The notes beneath the pieces are model-generated. The model saw only the letters and a list, made by a program, of their open reading frames with translations, made no database searches and was not told where the DNA came from. From Mesostigma viride (taxonomy: Eukaryota > Streptophyta > Mesostigmatophyceae > Mesostigmatales > Mesostigmataceae): a DNA stretch of 60,000 nucleotides. The stretch covers positions 3,153,975-3,213,974 of the forward strand of contig RPFO01000253.1 in NCBI GenBank assembly GCA_009746045.1. Direction: 5' to 3'. Both the position numbers and the translations under genes were made by a program. Of this stretch, positions 1-10,711 are shown in pieces (position 1 is the first letter of the stretch; every line of letters starts with the position of its first letter).

Positions 1-59
1 CTACCGGTCTAATCTATCTATTGATCAGCTACCTACAACATCTATCTAACAGCATCCCT

Positions 60-550
60 AACGACAACATCTATCTAAACAGCATCACGCTACCCTAGGG
101 GAGCTGTCTGGCGTGCCTCCCGCCGCTTTGCACACGCGGGCGCTTCCCCACAGGGGGGGGCTCGTTGGCCTCTATGACCTGGGCCCACTTGGCCTTGTCC
201 ATCATCTAGCTTCTTCCAAATCACGGAGAGGCCCAGGCCCCCCATGTCTTCTACTACTAAGCTGTTCTTTGAAGGTGCGGGCCTTGCGGCGTCTAACATC
301 ACGGGGCCCGGCCCACGTCAGGAGGTGCCGGCCAGGCTGAGCTGCCAGGTCGCAGTCCCGCGGGGGGGCCACGTGAGGTGTCTACCTGGTTGGTGCATGC
401 GAGCTAGGTGCCCTACGAGCTGCAGGCGCCGGTGATGACGAGCTAGGTGCTGGTGATATATGGCATGCCCTGGTACAGGTCCTCATTGCGGACATGAGCA
501 GCATATCCTACCCTGAAAATGGATCGCAGCATGTTGGTGACCGCGCCGTC
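60..550 (-). mobile_element. LINE fragment, C-terminal end of ORF2 (GLGLSVIWK family)
   Basis: Minus-strand reading gives a LINE ORF2 tail. Bases 475-550 read as a 'KLDGAVTNML'-like segment that also follows the reverse transcriptase at 55.7 kb. Bases 90-302 carry the block 'MGGLGLSVIWKK', which recurs at 30278 (+), 35942-36150 (-) and 56080 (+). The frame is broken, so this is a decayed 5'-truncated copy. Family membership is seen directly by matching the copies inside this window; the clade is not determined. Confidence 0.7.
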
Positions 551-581
551 CAGCTAGCGCTTGTATAGCTATATATATTAT

Positions 582-833
582 AAAAATATAATTACTTACA
601 GCAGAGCGAAATCACTAAAACCAAAGCAAACGCCCAGCTACTGATAAACCTATATACAGCTCTAGCCATGTCAAAGCTCTATACTACGATAAGACCAATG
701 GAAACGCCTAACGGGAGGAACCTAATAGCCCTGCTGCACCGCAAAATCAGCCCGCGTACGGCGGAGCATGATGTCAGCCATGGCCCGAGTCAGCGCCACC
801 GACAAGCGCTGACGCCAATATGAATACAGAACC
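582..833 (-). mobile_element. Inverted 3' fragment of the RLE-type LINE
   Basis: About 250 bp that is the reverse complement of 2221-2470. It holds the C-terminal codons ('SYWRQRLSVALTRAMADIML'), the stop and the 3' untranslated tail ending in an AT-rich run. It faces the two direct copies that follow, giving a tail-out inverted arrangement. It could be a separate 5'-truncated insertion, because the 3' tail is complete. Confidence 0.75.
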
Positions 834-1605
834 AGAACTGGTTCCTCTCTGATCTCCATACCGCTCTCCTCCGGGTGGTGTGTGCCATGGTTCGGTCGGT
901 CTTTCCCCACTCCACCATCAAGTGCGAGGACGCGGATGGGGCCGCCCTCTACTCACGCAACCACCGCCCCGACATTACCGTGCTTGACTACGACGGGCAG
1001 GGTTGCCACCTGCTCATCGATGTCTCCGTGGCTCGGCCGCTTTCCGGTCGCCACATCCTCCGGGCGGCTGTGGATGCCGGTGCTGCTGCCGCTGTGGCTG
1101 AGCGCGACAAGTTTGCCTCCTACGGCAATGTGGGGCCCCACCGGGTCATCCCCTTTGTCCTTGAGGAGTTCGGGGCCATGGGCCCCAAGACAGCGGAGTT
1201 TTTCCACGAGTGCTGCCAGCGCCGTGAAGACCGCCTCGACCTCGAGGGTCAGACCGCCCCGTGGTCGGCCCGCACGTGGTCCTCGTATTGGCGGCAGCGC
1301 CTGTCACTCGCCCTCACTCGCACCGTGGCTGATGTGTTATTCCGCCGCACCCGGGCCGACTTTGTCGCGACCCATGCGGTCTAGATCCCTTCCAGGCCTG
1401 CATGGTGGGCCGGCAGCGCTGTTGCTGCGTGTAGTTTTGTGATGTATAGTTAGTTGTACCTTGTGCAGCTGGCGTGATCCTTGGATGTCTGTGTCAGATT
1501 ACTTTTAATTTCTTCAGGGTTATTCTCCCAGTTATCGGGTTTTTCCTTATGTTGCATGCCTATCTCACCTCCGTAATCTATCATTCTCAATGAATATATA
1601 TATCT
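834..1605 (+). mobile_element. LINE 3' portion, copy 1, with RLE-like ORF
   Basis: 5'-truncated retroelement copy with a C-terminal ORF (875-1384), about 200 bp of 3' untranslated sequence and an ATATAT-type tail near 1587-1605. The start of the copy resembles bases 1770-1790 of the next copy, so the two are tandem members of one family with clear divergence. Confidence 0.65.
875..1384 (+). CDS. Retroelement C-terminal domain, PD-(D/E)xK nuclease-like (partial)
   Basis: An open frame of 169 codons ending at a stop. It contains 'RPDITVLDYDG' followed by 'LLIDVSVARP', the P-D...(I/V)DV-x-V pattern seen in the restriction-like endonuclease (RLE) domain at the C-terminus of R2/CRE- and Dualen-type LINEs. 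It then has 'PFVLEEFGAMGP' and a basic tail 'SYWRQRLSLALTRTVADVLF'. No reverse transcriptase is joined to it here, so it is a fragment. The RLE assignment is inferred from the motif, not from a database match. Confidence 0.55.
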   Translation: MVCAMVRSVFPHSTIKCEDADGAALYSRNHRPDITVLDYDGQGCHLLIDVSVARPLSGRHILRAAVDAGAAAAVAERDKFASYGNVGPHRVIPFVLEEFGAMGPKTAEFFHECCQRREDRLDLEGQTAPWSARTWSSYWRQRLSLALTRTVADVLFRRTRADFVATHAV

Positions 1606-2470
1606 AGGCCCCCCCATTCGCCTTGGCTCCCAGCCACTACTCGGTGGCGCTCCGGCACCAGCTATTTGCCCCGCAGCCTCTTGTTCCGGCCGGGCGGCCT
1701 TGTGGTAGCTGTGGGCAGCCGCTGGATCCCACGGGGACTCACTAGTACCTTGCCTGCATGGGGGGCCAACAGAATCAGAATTGGTATTTGTATTTGCACA
1801 CTGTCCTCCTGACGGTGGTGCTAGCCATGATTCGGTCGGTTTTCCCCCACGCGAACATCCGGTCCGAGGATGCGGATGGCGCTGCCTTCTATTCCCCCAA
1901 CCACCGGCCTGACATCGTGGTGCTGGACTTTGAGGGGGGTGGCCGGCATCTGCTTATTGACGTTTCGGTGGCGCGGCCCTTGGCTCTTAGCCACGTGGCT
2001 GGGGCCTCCCTCACGGCAGGTTACACGGCGGACCGGGCGGAGCGGGCCAAGCTCCTGGCCTACGGCGACGTCGGGCACCATCGTGTGGTGCCCTTTGTCC
2101 TGGAGGAGTTTGGGGCCATGGGGCCCCTGACCTCCGCCTTCTTCAAGGAGTGTTGCCGGCTCCGGGAGGACCGGCTGGACCTGGAGGGCCAGCGGGCCCC
2201 ATGGTCGGCGCGGACCTGGACGTCATATTGGCGTCAGCGCTTGTCGGTGGCGCTGACTCGGGCCATGGCTGACATCATGCTCCGCCGTACGCGGGCTGAT
2301 TTTGCGGTGCAGCAGGGCTATTAGGTTCCTCCCGTTAGGCGTTTCCATTGGTCTTATCGTAGTATAGAGCTTTGACATGGCTCTGTACATAGGTTTATAG
2401 CTGGGCGTTTGCTTTGGTTTGAGTGATTTCACTCTGCTGTAAGTAATTATATTTTTAATATATATCTAGT
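1606..2470 (+). mobile_element. LINE 3' portion, copy 2, with RLE-like ORF
   Basis: Second tandem copy of the same family, extending further 5' than copy 1 (1606-1757 lies upstream of the ORF and is in a broken frame). It ends in an AT-rich tail at about 2450-2470. Its last 250 bp are matched, inverted, at 582-833. Confidence 0.65.
1758..2324 (+). CDS. Retroelement C-terminal domain, PD-(D/E)xK nuclease-like (partial)
   Basis: 188 codons, paralogous to 875-1384 over nearly its full length. Key pattern: Pro51-Asp52 in 'RPDIVVLD', then Asp68 in 'LLIDVSV', as expected for the metal-binding acidic residues of a PD-(D/E)xK fold. The conserved 'VVPFVLEEFGAMGPL' and 'WTSYWRQRLSVALTRAMADI' follow. 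In an intact element this domain would nick target DNA for target-primed reverse transcription. The first about 20 codons probably do not belong to the original protein. The frame is preserved in both copies, suggesting recent activity or selection before insertion. Confidence 0.55.
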   Translation: MGGQQNQNWYLYLHTVLLTVVLAMIRSVFPHANIRSEDADGAAFYSPNHRPDIVVLDFEGGGRHLLIDVSVARPLALSHVAGASLTAGYTADRAERAKLLAYGDVGHHRVVPFVLEEFGAMGPLTSAFFKECCRLREDRLDLEGQRAPWSARTWTSYWRQRLSVALTRAMADIMLRRTRADFAVQQGY

Positions 2471-2539
2471 ACCAAATCCGAAAGGCTTGCATCACTCCCC
2501 GGACAGGAGAACTTTTGCGGATGACTGTAGGTGTAAGTT

Positions 2540-2690
2540 GGTGATGCCATGGTACCAGGAGACGTCCGTCCTATAGTCAGCAAAATTGGTGCGAGAGGTC
2601 CCCAGCTCGATTCCGGTCGGATTCATTTGCAGATCGCGTTTTTCCGCGTTTTCCGCGGCCCGGCACTGAACGCAAATGGTTTTCACCTTT
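2540..2690 (+). repeat. tRNA-derived SINE candidate, copy 1
   Basis: Contains an A-box-like stretch 'GGTACCAGGAGAC' and, 43 bases further, a B-box-like 'TCGATTCC', then 'TTCCGCGG' about 36 bases later. The same three blocks in the same order and near-equal spacing occur at 47505-47630. I could not fold a clean tRNA cloverleaf, so it is a SINE head candidate, not a tRNA gene. Confidence 0.35.
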
Positions 2691-2879
2691 GCGGAGTGCC
2701 TGATCAGAATATATATCTTCCACCCCATATGACATGCCGGCCTTCTAGGCCAGTTCCCCACGCCGCCCCGTGTGTGCCTGATCGGATCCGGATGCATGAC
2801 CCATCATGGTGGTGCAGGTGCACCTTGTGCACCCAGAGCAGGTGCTAGTTTACATCCTACACCTGCAGGTTGTAGCCCA

Positions 2880-3075
2880 GACTGTATCTAAAACCCGGCC
2901 ATAGATGCCCCTTTCTCAGGGCTATGTGTTACATATGCTCCCCACCGAGCTATGTTCTTTATTAATTAATCAATTAATGTTGAACTGCTTAGAATGTAAG
3001 CCGTATACCACTTCTCAGGGATATGTTTTACATATCCTCCCCACGGAGGTATGTTATTATTTAATTAATTGATCA
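2880..3075 (+). mobile_element. Two LINE 3' ends with terminal stem-loop and AATT tail
   Basis: Two successive units. Each has 'TTCTCAGGG(A/C)TATGT', then a stem-loop (2937-2950, GCTC/GAGC; 3036-3049, CCTCC/GGAGG, loop CCAC), then a TAATTAATT-type microsatellite. The same layout closes the LINEs at 33.5, 33.7 and 56.4 kb. These are heavily 5'-truncated insertions. Confidence 0.6.
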
Positions 3076-3167
3076 GAAAAGAAAACACAAACTTTGCATT
3101 GTAAACTCTATCATTCTAGAAGCCGATAGGTTATCAACTGGTGTGCACATGTGTCATGTAAAACAAG

Positions 3168-3312
3168 GCTACACATTTTCATCTCCATTCATATTCATAA
3201 TCCTGAATGACTCGAAAACGAATGGACGACTCGAAAAGATGACGGCAGGCTCGAGCTACCATGGTCCGGATTCTCCAAATTTCTGGCCTGCGCTGGTTGT
3301 CTCATTGATAGC
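3168..3312 (+). repeat. Dispersed 140-bp repeat (ends TTGTCTCCTTGAT)
   Basis: A unit running from 'AAGGCTACACATTTTCATC' to 'GCTGGTTGTCTCATTGAT'. Near-identical copies lie at 47110-47249 and 35268-35347 (partial), and 3'-end-only copies at 30056, 30395, 34060, 36165 and 38791 (inverted). The shared end point and variable start look like 5' truncation, pointing to a retroposed short element. Confidence 0.6.
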
Positions 3313-4305
3313 TGGAACCATCGGTGTGTAGTCTCAAAGGCATGCCACATTTCAAGCAGGCGCCTATTACTCGGTCCAGGGGTCACCACAGCAGCCATTG
3401 AAGAAATAGCTGACTGTGGAGCTTCGGCATAGACTGCATAGGGCACACCGCAGTATCATATAAAACTCATCTACCTTACAAATAAACATAAATCGGGGCA
3501 GTCCCTGTGCCCATTACTTGTCGTTATCTCTCGTAGTCAGAGGAGACCAGCCAGTAAAGAGAGATCATCTCTGCGCAGTGGACACATGCCACTAAGGCTT
3601 TTCGTATGTCGAGTGCTGGCTTGGCCGAGCTGTAGACCAGCTGGAGTCACGCATCCCCCCGATTCGAGCTTGGTCTGGGCAAACCTGACACATCGCCCAT
3701 GTGAGATTTGCCCAAACCGCCCGCGGTGCCGCCAGTATTCCCTTTCTGTGCACGCAGGGTCATCAAGGGAGGCATAGTTTCACCCATTAACGAATGGGCC
3801 GGCCCAGCCATGGAGGCTCTCGCAGCATGCTCGGCCCGCAATGATACCCTCCTCCCACCTGCTAATTCCATCGCCAGGCCCCTCTGACTTTCCTCCCCTT
3901 TCTTAGCTATCTGCCTCGCCCCCTTGCTGCCCATCAGTGCAGCGGCCGCCCTGGGCCCCCTTGCCTTGCTTGCTTCCTCCCCCTCCTCTCCCACTTCATC
4001 CTGCCCGGCCGCTCCCTCTCTGCTCCCTTCCCCAGCTGATTCCCCTGCACTGGTCCGGCGAGAACATTGCCCTGCTGGCACGCCACCCCCACCATGCCAT
4101 TCATCCATGTGCCCGTGGCCACACTGACCTGCTGCTGGCGTCACCCTCTCGTCGCCCATCACAGCACTGTACCCCACCACGGCCCCGTCCTCCATGAAAG
4201 CCTCAACCTCCACCACGGCCCCATCCACAACCGCACACCCATCGGCCCCACGATCATCCACACGTCCGTGCCTGCCGCTTGCTGTCCCTCCTGCCACCCT
4301 CATTG
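3313..4305. other. 3' flank of the DHHC gene; no independent gene seen
   Basis: Downstream of the DHHC stop codon. The long open frame on the minus strand at 3647-4819 is in a different register from the spliced DHHC frame and reads as low-complexity G/R/P-rich sequence, so I treat it as a GC-driven shadow. No other support for a gene. Confidence 0.5.
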
Positions 4306-7300
4306 TCACCGGTCGGTCGACACGTCGGCCAGCGTCACGTCTTCCGCGTCCAGATACACTGACTGGCCCGATGCCACACTCTCCGTGTACGACGCGTTGC
4401 GGCCGCCCAGGCCCGACAGACGCCCCCCTCGGCCCCCCTCCTCGGTCGGGGTCAAGTATCCGCTGTCCGGATCCCCGGGGGTCACCGAGCCCCGAGCGAA
4501 GCGACCCACACTCGGGGGGGGGCTCCGGAGCGGGAGAGGGGATACCGCGGGGCTCACGCGACCGCTCCGGTTGGGTAGCCCCGAGCTCCCTGGCAAGCGC
4601 GGTTCCAGGGGCATGCTGTCGGGCATGGCCACGATGCGCAGCGCCTCGGCCAGGGAGGTCGTGGGGGGAGACGTGGACTGGAAGAGAGGGTTGGTGCCGG
4701 TCATCGGGCGCGGGAGGGGGGAACCTATCGGGCTCAGGCTCAGGCGCAAGCCCTGACAGGAGACGGGGCATACAATGGCAGCGTGGCAGCAAGCAGCACG
4801 ACACCAAGAACGCGGCCAAGGACGGAGGAAAGCATGAACCCAGGAAGACACATGGTCAGAAGGTCAGAAGATGAAACTTGAAAAAAAAAATGATGAGAGC
4901 AGGCAAGGACAGGGTTGGGACTAAAACATGGAAATGTGATGGAGGCAGCATGACCAAGGTTGATTGACCAGCGGTCGGCTAGTCGTGCGGTTGGGTGGCT
5001 GGGTGGACCATTAGTGGTCAGTAAAATTTTCCGGCAGGAAAGTCACATGGTGGGGCCACGTCGCATTCCAAGAAAGCCAGGCCAATCTGCTGTCTCTGTC
5101 GCCTTGTTATGACTAAGCACCCATACATGCCTGGGAACTGGCACGGCTACGCAGCGGGGGGCTAGGGATGATGGACGGCAACGTGTCAAACGCAAGCACA
5201 CAGATATTGAGGAGTCACAAGAACTAATATTTTCATCGGGCGGCTCACCGGGGAACCCCTGTCCTCGTCCAGCCCCGCCAGCATTGGCCCGATATCTGCC
5301 AGGTCCGCCACCGCGCGGCCCTCGCTCGCGCTCCCCTCCTCCACCTCCCAGTGGACCGTCGTGACCGAGTCCGTCGTGCTCTGGTTGTCCGCGCCACCGC
5401 CGCTCACGTTGCCGCCGCCGCCGCCCCGCGTCGACGAATGCCTCCCGATGCTGCCCTCCGCGTCGCCTGCCCCCACTCCCACCCCTGCCCCCGCCGCCAG
5501 GGCCGCCAGAGAGATGGACACCATCGGGATGCCCTCCCCACTGCCCCGCCTCGTGCCCCCGGGACCCGATAATGCTGGTGCCCCGCCCCCGCCTCTGCTG
5601 CTGCCCCCCTGGTTGCTGCTCTCCCGCTCCCGCGCCGTATTCGGGGGCGCGTCCCCCCCCCAACCGGACCCCACGCTCCCCGCCACGCTCGTCGCGTCCT
5701 CCCCCCCCACCTCCCCAAACTCCGCCACCGAGTCCCGCGACGTGAATGTCAGTGGCTGCGAGTACAGCGCCGCCGCCGCCGCCGCCGCTGCTGCCGCGGC
5801 CGCGGCGCCTACCCCCCCCGGCTCCCTCACCGACCCCGCCACACCCTCGTCCCGTGGCCCCAATGGGGGCGGCGGCACGCCCGGCCCCCAGGGGTCCCCC
5901 CGCATCCGGGGGTCCCGCACGGGGTCCGACGCGCGCGTGCGGCCGTTTCCCAGTGCGCCCAATCCGCCGTCCGGGCGCCCCATCCCCGTGGCTGACTTGA
6001 CATGCTCCAGGTGGCGCCCGTTGCCCGAGCCACCAGATCCTGACCCTGGCGACCCCTGGCGGGGGCCTGACTCAGCAGCCACTGCGGCGGCCGCAGCGGC
6101 GTTCTCTGCAGCGAGGGAGCGTTCCTCGGCGAGCGCGGAAACCGGGTTGAAGGAGGAGGCCACGTCGACGGTGTCGCGCAGGCGGAGGCGCGAGGGCTCC
6201 ATGGGGGCACAGAGCACCTCGGCCCAGTTGCGGCGGATGCCGTGGTCGTGCGGGTTGGTGCGGTTCTCGTAGCGGTAGCGGAAGTTCTCGTAGGTCGTCT
6301 GGAGGAGGGGGGGGCAAGCGGGAGCAGGAGGGCCAAGGGGGGCAGGGGGGCAGGGGGGCAGGGGGGCAAGGGGGGCAAGGGGGGCAAGGGGGCAAGGGGG
6401 CAAGGGGGCAAGGGGGCAAGGGGGGCAAGGGGGGCAAGGGGGCAAGGGGGGCAAGGGGGGCAAGGGGGCAAGGGGGCAAGGGGGGCAAGGGGGGCAAGGG
6501 GGCAAGGGGGCAAGGGGGGCAAGGGGGGCAAGGGGGGCAAGGGGGGTACCAAGGATGAGGGAAGGCAGGGGGGGTAACATAGTCAGTATTCCTAGCAGAG
6601 CTTGCTGTCCATGTGGGAATCACTAGTGTGATAAAATGGGCATGAGAGGGTTGAGGGGGGAAGACGGGGCGGAGGGGGGACAAGAAGACCACAACCATCT
6701 ACAAGACCTGCGCCGCCACCGTGCATTATGACAGAAACGAATGGGCCAACCCCAAGTCTCTCCAGTGGCCAACCCAGCGTCCCCCGACGATGTCTACAAC
6801 CAACTCCATGACGTCGTGCACTGATTAGGCTCATCCGGCTGCATCCAATCGAATCTTCTCGACCTGACTAGTGTCCACTCGAATAGACTGTATCACAGGA
6901 ACAGCTGTTGTCGCACTTCGCATTATCCCCTCAGTGCATGTGCCAGTTGCGCTACCTGATGCCCTACCCAGCACCGCACCACGAATCTTTGGCAGGGCTT
7001 CGGAGACACTCCCTTGCCACGCTACCGATGGAAAAGGTCCGGCCGTCTCGTGTCCTCGTACCTCCCCACCCCGTCTGCAAGCCCCCATCATCGCCCCGGC
7101 CCGCCGTGCTCACCTGGTTGGTGCTGATGAGGTACGAGTGGAACCCGGTGAGCCCCCCCACGAAGAGCAGGCCGAAGAAGGTGTACACGATGAGCACGAT
7201 GGAGGCCGGCGCGTCGCCCACGGCGGCAATCACGTTGGTGGACTTGCCGCGCGCCGCGCGCTCGTCGCGGCGGTCGGAGATGTGGATGCAGCAGGTCACG

Positions 7301-9787
7301 AACACGAACACGCACAGCGTGGCCGTGGTCACCACGAACATGAGGAAGAAGCGGTAGTTGCGCTGCAGGGGGGGGGGGGGGAGCAGGGCGAATGAAGGTT
7401 GTGTGTGTGTGGAGTGTTGAGTGGGGGGGGGGGGGGGGTGGGGTGGGGGGTGGGGGGGGGGGGGGGGGGGGGGGTGGAAGGACAGACAGATGAACGGGGT
7501 TAGTAAAGGGCACACATTTGTGGTGGGCGGTGGCGCTTTCAAGGGATGTCATTGGGTTGTACACGTTGATGGGAGGCACTGGCTGGGTGGGGCAAGTATA
7601 CTGACCACGGCGGTCGGGGACAAGTGGATTGGATGCGGTGCTTGCCCCTAGCAAGCCGCCGCGCTTGAGCAATCGTCATCAATCGTGATATCGATGATCA
7701 TCCATGGTGTGATACTAGCAGGCAGCAAGAGCAGGAGAGGGGGGAAACTTCGGGTGTGATTGCCAGGAGGAAAGATCTATGATTCCTGGATGTACCACGG
7801 CGGATGGATGGACCACTGCGGCATGCCTAAGCCCTTAGGCGCAGGCATACCTATATCGCAACATCTGCAGCACCGCATCAGGCAGGGCCCACAATGGCCC
7901 TTATGGGCAACTCAACAGGAAAACCAATACAGATCCACCAGGAAGCACGCAACAAAACCTTGTAAATTACAGCCAACATGTATTTGAATTGTCTACCTCG
8001 TAGAAAAACTACCCACGCGCACGCATACCAGAACTGCGGGGGGTCACCTGCGCGTAGCCTAGTGTCAAAGGTGCCAACATGTTGCGACCGGTGGCTGGAT
8101 CCAGAGCTCACTGCTCATGCCACCCGCAATGAAATAATTGAAGGCGCTTGAGGGGTGGAGGAAAGGGAAAGAAAAACTGAATAATCTGCAGAGAAGAGGC
8201 AAGGGCACAGGAAATCATCAGCTCAGTGGATGCCCTGCAGCGAATTCCAGTCAGGGCGAGAGTCATGCTGCCGATGCAACCACCCCACGACGAAAACTAT
8301 TGCCAGCCATTGCCAACTGGACTGTGCGGGGGCAGCCCCTCGCTGACACGGTCCGACCGCTTCACAAGGCAATCTCTATCCAAGATTTCTGGCCAGATTC
8401 CATTGTTGGAGGTCGCACATGCGCCCTGGAGGGTTCGATCAACCCCGTCCTCCTACCCGCGACGAATGCGAGAGTTAGTCAGCGATCGGATCTATTTTCT
8501 TGGTCTAGGAATCAAGGGTAGGGGTACAGACCACACCCAGCACGAAAGGGCTCACCACCACCAGCATACCTTGCCGATGCACTGGCCGACCCACGGGCAG
8601 TGGTGGTCAAACCGCTCGACGCAGTTGTTGCAGATGGAGCAGTGGGAGCAGCGTGGCGGGCGGTAGATGTTGCACGTCTCGCAGAACTTGACCTTGACCA
8701 CGGTGCCATCTGGCAACACTTCTTCCCTGGTGCGAGGGACCGGCGTGCGGGATCCCTGCTCGTCGTACGAGACCGTGCCGTCGGCCAGCACAACGGGCGC
8801 GTGCTTCATGCGTGGCATGATGCCCGGCTCGCGGAACGAGGTCGCGACGAGCAGGCATAGGTCCATGACGACGAGCAGGAGGCCGAACGCGAGGTAGGCC
8901 GGGTTGCGCTCGTCGACCAGGTCGGGCTGGACGAGCACAAACCATACGACCGAGGGCGCGCAGATGACGAAGAAGGTGGCGACAAAGGACTTCCAGTCGG
9001 GGCCCAGCAGCACGCGGCCATCAAACAGGATTTTCTGTGAAGGGAGGGGGGGAGGGGATGCATGACGGATGGGAGATATGAGAGGTCAGAGGGGAAGCAA
9101 GCGGAGGTTACATGGCTCCATGAACGATATTGTGATATTTTTTCAATGAAATTGATTATTGTTTATTTTTAAAAAAACTGATGGTAATACCGATTTTGAA
9201 GGTAACTGCTGGCTGACATGGACATGGAGAGGAAGTAAGGTTGGGGCGCGCATAAGGTATATTCGAGGGAAGCTTGTACAGGAAAATTTCCATGACAGAA
9301 AAATAATTATGCCATATATTGGCGGCACAAGAGCAATGTCGATGCTGCAGACTACTACACGTTACTTCAAAAAATTCCTAGAGAGCGGTGCTGTGTCAGG
9401 CTCTTGCTAAGTTGATTTTCACCTTATCTGCAGGCTCGGACTGCTCGTTTGTGTAGACCCTTCCACACGTTGCTAGACATTGACAGAAAAGCAATAGATG
9501 TGTTCCATAATTGACGTGATCTGATCGGATGCCGCGTTGGGCAATTGATGAAGTTGCAAAGCAACTTGGCGTCAAGAGTACTACCTTCACAGCACCCAAG
9601 TACGCAAAATGAATATAAGGTTACCGTTCCGATCTCCTGTTATATGGGCACTACCGTCGTATAGGCAGTGCATGTATAACACGTGTGACACATGAAATGC
9701 GACGTTCTGCCCCAAGCAGCCAGGCCTAAAGAAGCCGTCGCGGTTACTTACATTATTGCCCGGCCACCTTTCATAGACTTTCACCAT
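4306..9787 (-). CDS. DHHC-type protein S-acyltransferase (palmitoyltransferase), plant type
   Basis: Integral-membrane zinc-finger DHHC enzyme that palmitoylates cysteines of client proteins, typically at Golgi, plasma-membrane or tonoplast membranes. Exons (minus): 9787-9752, 9034-8570, 7362-7114, 6298-5249, 4752-4306. All junctions are phase 0 with GT-AG ends. The product is 748 aa. It opens 'MVKVYERWPGNN' and joins to 'KILFDGRVLLGPDWK', the plant PAT N-terminus. Two membrane spans lie at about 29-52 and 57-80, the Cys-rich domain at 130-164 with Asp155-His-His-Cys158 as the active site, two more spans at about 171-193 and 219-245, then TTYE (251-254, the TTxE motif) and 'NPHDHGIRRNW'. The rest is a long Ser/Pro/Gly/Ala-rich cytosolic tail, longer than in many plant PATs, with an alanine run encoded near 5770-5810. 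The acidic C-terminus ends 'DVTLADVSTDR'. It is divergent from the BRCT gene. Confidence 0.9.
6301..6548 (-). repeat. GGGGGCAAG minisatellite in DHHC intron 3, abutting the splice acceptor
   Basis: About 20 units of a 9-10 bp repeat (plus strand GGGGGCAAGG). On the transcript it is CCCTTGCCCC, so it forms an extended pyrimidine-rich stretch just upstream of the exon 4 acceptor at 6299. It has no stop codon in any minus frame, so a retained intron would add a Pro/Cys/Leu/Ala-rich repeat in frame with exon 4. Confidence 0.85.
7368..7475. repeat. G-tracts in DHHC intron 2, abutting the splice acceptor
   Basis: A 14-G run at 7368-7381 and a G/GT-rich stretch at 7422-7475. On the transcript strand these are C-rich tracts directly upstream of the acceptor of exon 3 (7362). 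Lengths in homopolymers may be assembly-dependent. Confidence 0.8.
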
Positions 9788-10711
9788 CGTATCGCATCAC
9801 GTTACTCCTGCCGATGATAAGCTAGGGAATCCGCATGAGGTATATTGTCCCCCTCCGCCCGCGGCTCCATTGAGCCAAACTGTAGTTCTCGATACTGTCC
9901 TACCCGCCTGTCAACGCCCACGCTTCCCCCGAGGTAGCTCCCCCGGCTTTCTCCGAAGTTGTTCCTCATTCATAAGAACCGAACAAAACGGCAGTAGCGG
10001 CTGCTAATGCCGCCGAAAGCAGTCATATTATATCGTCATCATGACAATCGCTATCACACAGGCGAGTGTAGGCGGAGCACCGGGATATGCTGCCATGGCG
10101 GGCGTACCGTGTGGCATGCCGTTTTAGTGGCCTTGCCCTGTCACCATGAACTTGTCCACGTCCTGCTGGGGCTCCATGACAAGGGTTCCGTTGTGTTGAT
10201 CGCATGCATGGCTCAGTGCCATGCGCTGCATCCAGGCATGGGCCACTGCGGTCTGCGGGAGCCCGTTAGACTTGTAGGCAAGTGGCGCGGCGCTTTGTTC
10301 AAATTTCCTGTGCGCGCCTCGTTGGACAATTCATGGCATTTTGGTGGACACGTCTCGGACACGTTGTCCATAATGCCGAAATTCTGAAAACATCACAGGC
10401 GAATCGGCATGGGCCGCGATGGCATCCGTCATTGTCTCGAATCCATCGGGGTTAATATTCGAGGAGCATGGGATTGCAACAACGTGGCAGCGCTTGCGGC
10501 TGCGAGATATCGGAGAAAATGCCTTCGAAGTTCTCACGGTTGTTAGCGGACACTAGCCGGCAGTCTCGTAGTGATCATGCCGGGATTTGTGCTGTACGTG
10601 ATTAGAAATACGTATTCAGGGGTCAATAAATTTTTAGGGAGATTTTCTTCCGCTGCTGAAGGACAAAGTTGAACGTGATTGGAAGTTTTAAAGTTGATTA
10701 CTTGGCTGACC
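9788..10711. promoter_or_regulatory. Shared intergenic region of the divergent DHHC / BRCT pair
   Basis: About 920 bp between the DHHC start (9787, minus) and the proposed BRCT start (10712, plus). Small open frames here show no recognisable protein. It must hold both promoters if the gene models are right; I see no unambiguous TATA box. Confidence 0.55.

Noticed and set aside
3647-4819. 390-codon minus-strand open frame
   Set aside because: Overlaps DHHC exon 5 in another register, composition is low-complexity and GC-driven; the spliced DHHC frame gives a balanced protein and a phase-matched acceptor at 4753.
10007-10387. 126-codon plus-strand frame upstream of the BRCT gene
   Set aside because: Cys/His-scattered random-looking composition and no conserved motif; likely chance.
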